Assembly: GCA_002118135.1 (NCBI GenBank)
Contig: BDIU01000293.1
Location: 62,001-126,000 of the forward strand
Direction: 5' to 3'
Source: Trebouxia sp. TZW2008
Lineage: Eukaryota; Chlorophyta; Trebouxiophyceae; Trebouxiales; Trebouxiaceae
DNA length: 64,000 nt
The notes beneath the pieces were generated by a model that worked only from the letters and a program-made list of their open reading frames with translations, was not told the origin of the DNA and ran no database searches. The translations under genes were made by a program, and so were the position numbers. Shown one piece after another: positions 11,574 through 20,900 of this stretch; position 1 is the first letter of the stretch; every line of letters starts with the position of its first letter.

Positions 11574-12214
11574 CTACACCATATCACCTAGCTCGCGTTA
11601 TTGTGCCCCATTACATACACCATGACAGGTTACTGTGTAGCGTACCTAGGAAACCAGCTCAGCTTGTACAGCCCTGCCTTCAGCTTGTACAGGAAACCAT
11701 TGTAGGCAACTCAGAGGCTTGTGAAGTGTACACCTCATGATCAGCTTAAACTTGAGATGAATCAGCTTACTTTTCAAATGGCTTGCAAGCTGGTCAAAGT
11801 CTGTCTTGAGGACTGCCTTCTGGCGCTGCGCACTATGAATCCGATTTTGTGCTGCTATTGGTACTTCAAGGCTTGGGCGTCCACAAATCAAAGATGCAAT
11901 TATTCAGGCCAATCTTTCGTTAAAATTGCATCAAGCGTCAAGTTCCTGTTGTGCATGAGGAGTCTTGCAGTGCCATGGTATGCCGAAAGTGATTCAAAGC
12001 AATCTTGGTTGAGTCTATAAATTGCAAGGTAAGAAGCGCGTCATGGGCCCAACAAGCAGTTTCTGAAAGTGATGTTTTTTTCTGAATGAGCTAAATCCCG
12101 TCCTACCCCGTCCTACAGAGTTGAACCTTTCGCAAATCGGCCTACAGAAGCAGTGTACCTCCACTGCCGCCAAGCTGCACAGCCTGTAACTGCAAAAAGT
12201 CATTGCAACATGCC
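11574..12214. other. Intergenic stretch between DMXL and the F-box gene
   Basis: No supported gene. It holds short direct repeats (CAGCTTGTAC twice near 11658-11690; CCCGTCCTAC twice near 12105) and an AT-richer stretch. Promoter elements of the downstream gene are presumed here but cannot be defined. Confidence 0.5.
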
Positions 12215-14169
12215 ATGCCGCTTGCCACGAACCCTCCAATCCACTTGCCGTTTGATCCAGATCAGCTAGCGCACCGAGGTCGCATACCAGACTTAGGTTC
12301 TAAGGTATTGCAGCGGTCGCGTCAGCCCATAGAGCCTGTCCCGTACTCCCAATTCCGTTTCAAAACGGTGTAAATTCGCACCCAGAGGACGTCCACCGGA
12401 CCGTGTAAGCACTGAACCCGCCTCAGCGCTTGTTGCAGGAACCCAGATGGGCTTCTCTATCCCAAGAACTTCTTCAAACCATATTTGGGCTTCAGCATAA
12501 CGCACTGGACAATTGCGCAGCAGCCTGCACCTGTTCCGGCTGGCGACAGGCAAGTCAACAGCAGACACATCCCCACACTGCACTTACATGCAGACAGTCC
12601 CTCTTTCCGAGGGCATTGGCGCGCATTCCTGGGGTCAAGAAGCTCAGTAGGACATTTGACTGTCACGCATCAACACTTTGGACTTGATCTCAGCGGTGAA
12701 ACAGCTCTCGGGGCTGGGCAGAAAAGGTTACTGCAACATGCCTATCTGTTGACACTTCTGACAGCCCAGCCTTTTCCAAAATCGTGCTGCAACAATACGC
12801 AGAAACGAAAGAAGTTGTTGTGACAGAGCTCAAAGTGGTGTATGACAGTTGGTATTCCTTCCCCAATCTTGAGCATCTGTCACTCTTGCAGTCGCTGCAA
12901 CTGTTTGTACACGCTGATCTGCACAACCTTGACAAGCACTGTCCAGCATCTCTAAAGGACCTTGTTGTGCTGGAATCAAAGCGATATGGGCACAACATAA
13001 ATGCTTTGCCAGACCTGCTGCAAGGCAGCTTGAAAGGCCTGACTCCCCTGACAATTATGAGATCGCAGATCACAGCGCAGCTTGACATTTTGACTAGCCT
13101 GAGCAGGCTCACTCTTCAGTTCTGTTCAGTTGAAGCAGATGCTAGGTACATCACACTATTGACAAACCTGACATGTCTCAAATTTCTTGGAAGTCAATGG
13201 TGGAACGACGCTGGAGGACCCTGCAAAGCCATGACATCGGTTTCTGCATGGCCAGCCTTGCAAGAGCTAGAGATTGTGAACTGCAATCTGTTCAACCGCT
13301 CAACACAGTTTGACATTCACAACCTGCAGCAATTCAGGACGCACTGGCTGGTGTCAAAAACTGCAGCAAGGAGCATCATTTATCTTGGCAATTTTCCTGG
13401 AGTGTTCTCGAGCTCCCTAGAATCTCGTGCCGCTTTAGACCGTATTGTCAGCATGGATGTAAGCAGCGTTTTGGTGGAATTACATCTCTTGTTTTCAAGG
13501 GCTCAATGTCAAAAACAGGAAGCAGCAGTGACCTCTATCTTGCAACAGTGCAAGGCATTGCAGGTGCTTGAACTCTCTTCGGTAAATGTTGTGGACATTG
13601 TACTGAATGATGAAAATGGAGCGGCGTTGAGAAGGCTTGAGCTATCTGAATGCAAAGCACATGTGGTGAACTTGCAGGGTTCGACATGCCTGACTTACCT
13701 TTCAATTCAAGAAGAAGCTACAGCTTGTTTTTGTGATGGAACAAGCATTTTTTTGACATTGTCCTCTGTGCTACAAGGTTTTTTTTTCTGTGGCAAGCAC
13801 TTGTTTGGATCTGAAGCCTATTCAACTTTTGGCAACTGCCTGCATTTGAAGACGTTAGCTCTACAACCTTACCATGTGAAGCGTTTTTTGCATTTTTCCA
13901 TCCCCCTTTTGCCAAGCAGCCTGTGCAATCTGCACCTAGGTTGTGGTCCTCGTTCCAGGGTGTTTTCACATTACAACTGGCAGTGCTTGCAGACATGCAC
14001 AAATCTGGAGCATCTAGAGCTTCATAGATGGGGTGATGAACATACTGCTGCATCTGCAGAACTGTTATCTGGAGAACTTGAAAAGTGGGCAACTGCTGCC
14101 AAAAATCTGCACACAGTGAGCTTTGGTCAACACGCTGTGCACAGGTGGCAAGATCAGATACCTTGGTAA
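12215..14169 (+). CDS. F-box/leucine-rich-repeat-like protein, frame disrupted in its first third
   Basis: A plausible first exon starts at ATG 12215 (MPLATNPPIHLPF) and ends at donor 12304. Acceptor TTGCAG at 12438 joins in phase to an F-box-like segment, WASLSQELLQTIFGLQ then CAAACTCSGWRQ. Such F-box proteins recruit substrates to SCF ubiquitin ligases. Beyond about 12550 the best protein sequence (HIPTLHLHADSPSF, SSVGHLTVTH) is in the +1 frame. From about 12730 to the stop at 14167-14169 it returns to the first frame, with one long open stretch rich in irregular Leu repeats (NLEHLSLLQSLQLF, LQVLELSSVNV, ALRRLELSEC, LHLGCGP, NLEHLELHRW). The shifts could be real indels (a pseudogene), tiny unannotated introns or sequence errors. 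A GC donor (CAG|GCAAGT) lies at about 12551. TGTAA follows the stop at once. No family-specific motif beyond F-box/LRR is seen. Confidence 0.55.
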
Positions 14170-14454
14170 TGTAATGAGGGTTTGCACGTCAGTCGCATGA
14201 TGCAATTCTTTCAAAACTCGTTGTCCAGCAACGCCCAAGTGCCTGACAGTGTTATAGTGACGGCAGGTTCAGCTGCTTGAGGGCATTTGTTACAACATCG
14301 GCAGTACCGAAAGCCGAAAGCCAATAAAGCAACACATCCCTTCACAATCAGCAATTATTGGCTCAAGATCAGCATGCAAATTCAAGGTACCCATGACCAA
14401 CAGCCATGCATTCAGCTAAATGGATTCTGTCGATTCAAAGCAAAAGGACGGAGA

Positions 14455-14528
14455 TGGCCACTGGCGGGATCGAACCGCCGACCTTGGCGTTATTAGCACC
14501 ACGCTCTAACCAGCTGAGCTAAGCGGCC
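14455..14528 (-). tRNA. trnI-AAU: tRNA-Ile(AAU)
   Basis: The reverse complement folds as a standard 74-nt cloverleaf. It has acceptor GGCCGCU/AGUGGCC, D-arm box TTAGCTCAGCTGG, anticodon stem UGGUG/CGCCA with loop CUAAUAA (anticodon AAU), and T-loop GGTTCGATCC. CCA is not encoded and there is no intron. The A-box and B-box internal promoters are intact. Confidence 0.95.
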
Positions 14529-14984
14529 TACTATTTGGCTTTGAACGTGTGAGTGACCATGACCTGAGGGCGTACCCATTTTTGCAAGATATAACCGTGT
14601 ACGCAAGCAGAATTGTGAAAGTCGCTGCTCGTCACTCAGCTAGTGCACTTTGCTTTTGATCTGAGAGCAGTGCATTGACTGTGCCAGCACGCCGTTCGTC
14701 GAAATGGCGTCGCATCAAATAGGCCAGTCGGACCGCATAAGAAGGCAACCTGCTCTGCCAGAGGTCGACACAGATCTCAGGGCCTGTTCGTACGGACTCG
14801 GTCACACACCATAGATCACACAGTAGTCAGTGATAGTCTGACTGGTCAGGCTCATCATGCAGAAGTGCGTGTGACCGAACAGATTTCAGTCAGCCACATA
14901 TGGTAGCAGCTAAAATCTCGTCCATCCGACCGTATCGTTGAGCGAGCCAGGTCGACGCCATCGACATCGCCACCCACCTTCATC
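14529..14984. promoter_or_regulatory. Intergenic stretch upstream of nicastrin, next to tRNA-Ile
   Basis: No gene seen. It lies between the divergently oriented tRNA gene and the nicastrin start, so it probably holds the nicastrin promoter. No TATA box or other defined element could be assigned. Confidence 0.35.
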
Positions 14985-17900
14985 ATGTGCGCGGCGCGAG
15001 GCGTGCGACAGCGTGTATATGCTGCAGTTCTTTGCATGCTCTGCATCTCAGTTGGAAACGTCTCAGGTCGGCAGGTCCAGCCTTGACAGCCTGAGCGACT
15101 TTGATGTGACGTGCAACTTCGCTTGCAAGCTTTGTATTCTGTGCAGCGCAAGCAGAAACCCCGCCGGTTTTGCACCAGCGTGACATACAACAGCTTGTGA
15201 GGTTTAAAGTGAGCGAGGCAATAGGATGCACGAGGCTGCTAGCCTCTGACAGGCAGATCGGTTGTGGAGGTTGTGCACATTGGCTGCTGATGCACCTTCA
15301 ACTGGACAGGTTGCATTCAGCAAGACAATGTAATCACACAATGTTGCGTGTCTTCTGCAGCTGACGGCATCGAAGCTGAGCTTGTGTCTCTGAAACCACC
15401 AGACCTATATCTGAAGCAGCAGGCAGCAGTGGTTATTAGTGCGAAGGATCTGAGCGCCTTTCTCAGTAGTACAGCAATCAACAGCACCCTGCAACAGCTA
15501 GTCAAAGGAGTGCTTGTCGACCCCACAGGTAAAAATCTTCAGTTGATGCAGAATGACAAACATGTAGTAGGTGCACCCTAGGGCCTTGGTCGCGTCATTG
15601 CCTCGTAACAAGCTGGTCCTGTGATACTGAACTCCCTTCAAGTCTGCTTTCAAGTCACAAAGATTACTTCCACTCTGAGACATATTTGACAGTCTGTGAA
15701 GATTGACCCCAAATATCTCATCCGCAACCCAGCAAATGTCCTGCACCTGTCCATACACAGGCAACTGAATCAATTTCTGCATCCAACAGCATTGAAGCAC
15801 CAATGCAATTGTACTGACGCACCATTGTGCAATTAGCTGCATTATAACTAACATCAAGCACCAGCATAACTTCTCTCACCTTGTCAGTAGCTCTGTGTCT
15901 CGATTGCAGAGACGCCACAAATTGACTCTCCAGCTACCAAGTTTCCGCTTTCTGAGTACGCCCCGTACTCCCAGCCTGACTTTGCATGGAACCCCACTGG
16001 GTCAGGGCTTGCAAGACAAGAGTTCCCCTTTCCCATTATGCTGTTGGACAATATCACGGCCCTTCCAGCTCTGCAGAAAGCTGCACACAATCAACAGCAT
16101 GTACGGCATCTTCTTGCACCCTGGATCGTGACACTTCTGTGTGACCCCCTTCTGCCCCGTGTGAATCATCATGTACACGAGGTTGGAATGGAACCCTGCT
16201 GGGTCAGGGCTTGCAACTCAGGACTTCTGTTTTCCCATAATGCTGTTGGACAACACTATGGCACCTGCAGCTCTGCAGATGCCTGCACACAATCAACAGC
16301 ATGTACGGCCACTTCTTGCTGGTCCTGCCTGAAAATTCATCGGGTTTTGATGTCCACCACAGAGAGCTCAAACAAAATTCCTACCTCTGAACCCTACAAT
16401 CTAATTAGCTCACCAAACAACAGGAAAAGTGTACAACTTTCTTGGAGGTTTTTCAACCCTAAGAAGTTTTGTCAAAGCCGCTGGATGATGATTTCAGCGT
16501 TCTGGCTGTGTCTTAGCCAGACTTGATGTTGACACAACCTCCTCTAGCAAGCTGTGGTGCCATCACTTTGAATGAGAAACGAAGAGAATATTTGTGCTCG
16601 CCTGAGCTTTCCATGCTCGTGCGCATGTAAATGTACGTGTTGCAGCTTGCTGCATAAGTGTGACTGACAGTGCGGCAAAGTCTTTTACCATCTGGTCGCA
16701 GCATTTTCGCAAGACTTGCTGCAACACATGTGCAAAGCCTTAGAGCTACTGCTGTAAAGGATGGAGGCAATGGCTCTGCTAGGTTTTGTTGAAGATGTTG
16801 AACAAACAAGTGAACACACATCACGCAAAGAGCTGTCACGACATGCCCTTGTAGAGAATATTCAAGATACTCTGCACCCCAAAAAAAAGCAGCTTTTGCC
16901 GTGCAACACATGTCACAGCTGACATGAAGTTGATGTCACCTTTTGTAGCGATTTGAGAAGTGTTGTAACACAGCTTGACTTCAGCATCTCAAGCAGCAAT
17001 TGTTACCCTTTTTAGAATTGCCAGGAAACTTGTCACACCACTTGTGTTGAATCATCTCAAGTGGCGATTGCAACCCCGCAGAATTACCAAAGCGCTCTGC
17101 ACTATGCACAGCTAGAGAGCATCATGACAGCAAGCAGTAACTCAAGCAGCTGCATCAGAGAGCAGAGCTGTCAGCCTTTGGGGGGTCACAGCGTTTGGGG
17201 GGCTGCACCCCCCCTTGCCACCCCCATCAACTCTTCTTTGTCACGGCCGCTGCCCATCGTCATGCTGCTGTCAGCAGTAGACAGTGACGCAATGTTCAGG
17301 TCTGCAACTCAGGTGATGCTGTCGACCATCAGTGCATGACGTCAGACACGTTCACATTGCAATTGTTCAGATCTGCAACTCAGATTTTGCTGCTGATTCT
17401 TCCGGTGCATATATCAGACAAGGTGGGCTTGCCCTGTGCTGAGCCAGAGTGTGCATCATTTTCCTTGCTACAATAAATCCAACATTGTTCAGCTGTGTAT
17501 ACATTCAGCTCTTGCCTTTCTGGCGGGAAACCAACCAGGAAGGCCCTTGAGTGTTTATGCTGCTGTCAATATGACATGCCTGCAATGTCTTTCTTGCAAA
17601 AGCGCACCCATGTCACACATGATGTACACAACTGTCAGCTCATCTCATAACTATTGCATGCAGTGCTCTTGCTCACTCTGAATGCGACACTTTTTATACC
17701 ACATGATGCAAATCTGAGGCATTCTATTGCTTCTGCCTTCACCCAGCAGGATAAAGAACACTCCCCAGCAAGCACATACATGCTGCTGCTGCTGGTGCCA
17801 CGCACCATCTGACGCCACAGTGCGGTTGGTGCATACCAATGTCACCGTTACAGCACAGCTGTGTTGCGTCTGTCACATGCACTTGAAAGTTTGGCAGCCT

Positions 17901-20900
17901 GACGTGGGTAGAACTGCAGGGTGCAGATTCAGCAATGGGGTCGTTAGTCACATTGCTGGCAGTGGCAGACGTCCTGGGCAACAACACTGCAGCGGTGGCC
18001 ACCTACAGCAAGAGGCTGGTGCTAACAGCCCTTGTGGGGGAGCCCTGGGATTACATGGGCTGCAAGCGGCTGCTGTGGGAGATCAGCAGTCAGGCTGACA
18101 CCACAACTGGCTTATCCTTGGATCAAATTGAGCAGGTGAGCTGTTGCTATGGGAGATGAAAAGTCAGGCTGACGCCACAACGGACTAGCGATTGGATCAG
18201 ATTGAACAGGTGATTTCACTGCAACATGCTGCAGACTCAGTGGTATGTGCGCTTTGTGCTAAGTCTGGCATGGGCTTGCACTTTGGGGACAGCATCTGAG
18301 TTTCCGCTGTGGCATGCCGGTGTTGTCATGTAGATGTCTCTGCTTGTGGCTGATAGGTCCTCTCGACTGATGACAAGAATAGCATACCTCAAGACTCGTT
18401 GAGCACATGCCTCAGGTTGCTCTGACATAGCATTGGCGTCTATCAGGTTGTCCAAAGCCACCTAGATGCATAACACACAGGCAGATGAGAGAGCAAACCT
18501 GCACAGTATAGCACATTTCTTCTGATGTGCTATGTGGGACGTCTGGTGATGTGCTGCAGGTGGTTGAAATTGGTCAAGTTGGCAGGGCAAGTTCTGGCAG
18601 CGGTCAAAACTTCACCTTTTTCACCCACAGTCAGCAGCAGCCAGTTTTTGGAAACCCTGCTTTGATAGTACAATCCCTGCAACAAGCAGCCAGGAGCGTA
18701 TCAGATCCACAGGTGCGCCATCACATCACATGCAGGCTTTGCTGCTGTTGATGCTGTCAAGGCCAACAGAGCACTTGCCATATGGTCATGCAGTCAGTAT
18801 CTGCCTTTTTCTTGGAAACCCTGCTATGATAGTACAAGCCCTGCACATCAGATTTACAGGTACATCATTGTCCTCACTTGCACATTTGATGTGCATGATG
18901 ACTTGCTGTGTTCTTGTGTGACCAATGTCTGCCTTGTTGCTTTCATGTCTGTCATATGCACTGGGCTTTCAGCATGTGCCGTGCTATATGCACTCATTGG
19001 CAGTTGGGTTTTTTTCTTATATATGTTGGGAACGCTGATGCACCGTTTTTTTTCTTAAACATGTTGGGAACGCTGATGCACCGGTCATTTGCAATCTACC
19101 TACTCATCACAGTTGACTACAAGGGACATGAAATAGAAAAGCAGAAATGGCAAGCACTGGCAGCATGCGATGTTTCCCATGCATTGTTTGTGTGCAGCCC
19201 CGTGTTTTGGCACAACATGCATGGCTGAGACGTTGACTCTGCATCTGCAGATCAATATACAGCCGGCGAGCCCAACCAACCCAGGCATTCCTCCAGCGTC
19301 TCTGTCCTCGTTTCTGAGAGTCAAGCCTTCAATACAAGGCGTTCTCTTTGCAGAACACAGAGCTGCCTTCACCAACCCATACTACCAAAGCCGCTTTGAT
19401 GACGCGGCCAATGTACAACTCAGTAGCGTGACGGCTGCAGCTGTTGTGGTGGCAAAAGCCCTGCACAACTTGGCTGCTAGTCAAGAGACTCCACAGCTTC
19501 AGGTTGTGGCACAGTAGCTTCTCTTTGTAATGACTGCTTTGGTTCCCAACACAATTGTCCTCACATCAAATTGTCGTTACGCAGAGGTACTGATGCAATC
19601 AGAATGCAGCAATTGGTTCTCAATTGCATTGTCATTACATCAAGATTGTCCTTACATTGACTGTCCTTATCAAAGGGACTTTCTCATTTGTACTGCTTGT
19701 ATCAAGTCAGCCTTCATGGCTATCAAGCGAAGCCTGATACAGTAAACTCTCTTTGTAACGACTGCTTCGGTTACCAGCAAATTTGTCCTTACATCAAATT
19801 GTCCTTACTCAGAGTAACCACTGCAGTCAGAAGGCAGTGATTGGTTTCCAATTGCATTGTCATTACATCAAGATTGTCCTTACATTGACTGTCCTTATCA
19901 AAGGGACTTTCTCATTTGTACTGCTTGTATCAAGTCAGCCTTCATGGCTATCAAGCAAAGCCTGATATTACTTAGAGTCTAACGCTCAAAAGAAAGATGT
20001 CAATGTAGTGAATGCAGGACCAGCGTAGGGGCATGGGTTGTGCGCCCTCATGCTTGTGCACTTCAGCCTGACTTTATCTGCCGTTTTAAGCTGACTGTGA
20101 CTGTGTGAAATGTGCAGCCATCAGTCACGGTTGCAGCCAGAGCAATGACTCTTGCCTGTTACCAGTCAATGCGTGATGTTGCATGTTTCTACGTCGTCTT
20201 AGAGGATTAGTTGCTGCCAACTTGCTGTTGGTGCTTGACATGTGGGACGGTACATGCAAATCTCATGATGTCACAAATGCTTCTGCTGATGTTCTGACTG
20301 CATCTTGTGTTCCTGCATCTGAAGCCTGCCGGATGTGTTGCACCTTGTATATGACTTGATAGATGCTGTATAAGTGGATTGACACTGTGTGACTTGATTG
20401 ATGAATGCAGGTGGACGAGACAGCTGTGCAAGAAACAGTGTCACAGCTAGTTGACTGTCTTCTGAGGGACTCACCAGGTATGTCAAACCCTTGCAGCCTC
20501 ATACAACCTACAGCAGACTGGGCTGTGTATGTGCTACATGTTTATCCAACGCATTCAAGTCAAGGAGACTGTGTCTTCATGGCCAAAATTTACCTTGTGA
20601 AGGAGATATGTGCCAGCAACAAGCCAAACGTTGCATTCATGCTTCTGCTTCTGGCTCCTCTCAATGTTTGCCTAACACAAGTGCAGATCAGGCGCTTTAT
20701 ACGTTGTGATCTTTATACTAAGTGTCAATGTGCTCTGCAATCCACCAAACAGCCTGAAGCTTTTTGCTGCTGTATTCAATGCACCAGTGATGGCGTCCTC
20801 TGTGTAAACCAGGATGACCAGTCTCTGCAGCTATACATGTTGCGTGGCGTCTGTTTGGGTTATGCAACACCTGGCTTTCAGGACTACTGACTTCCTGTCC

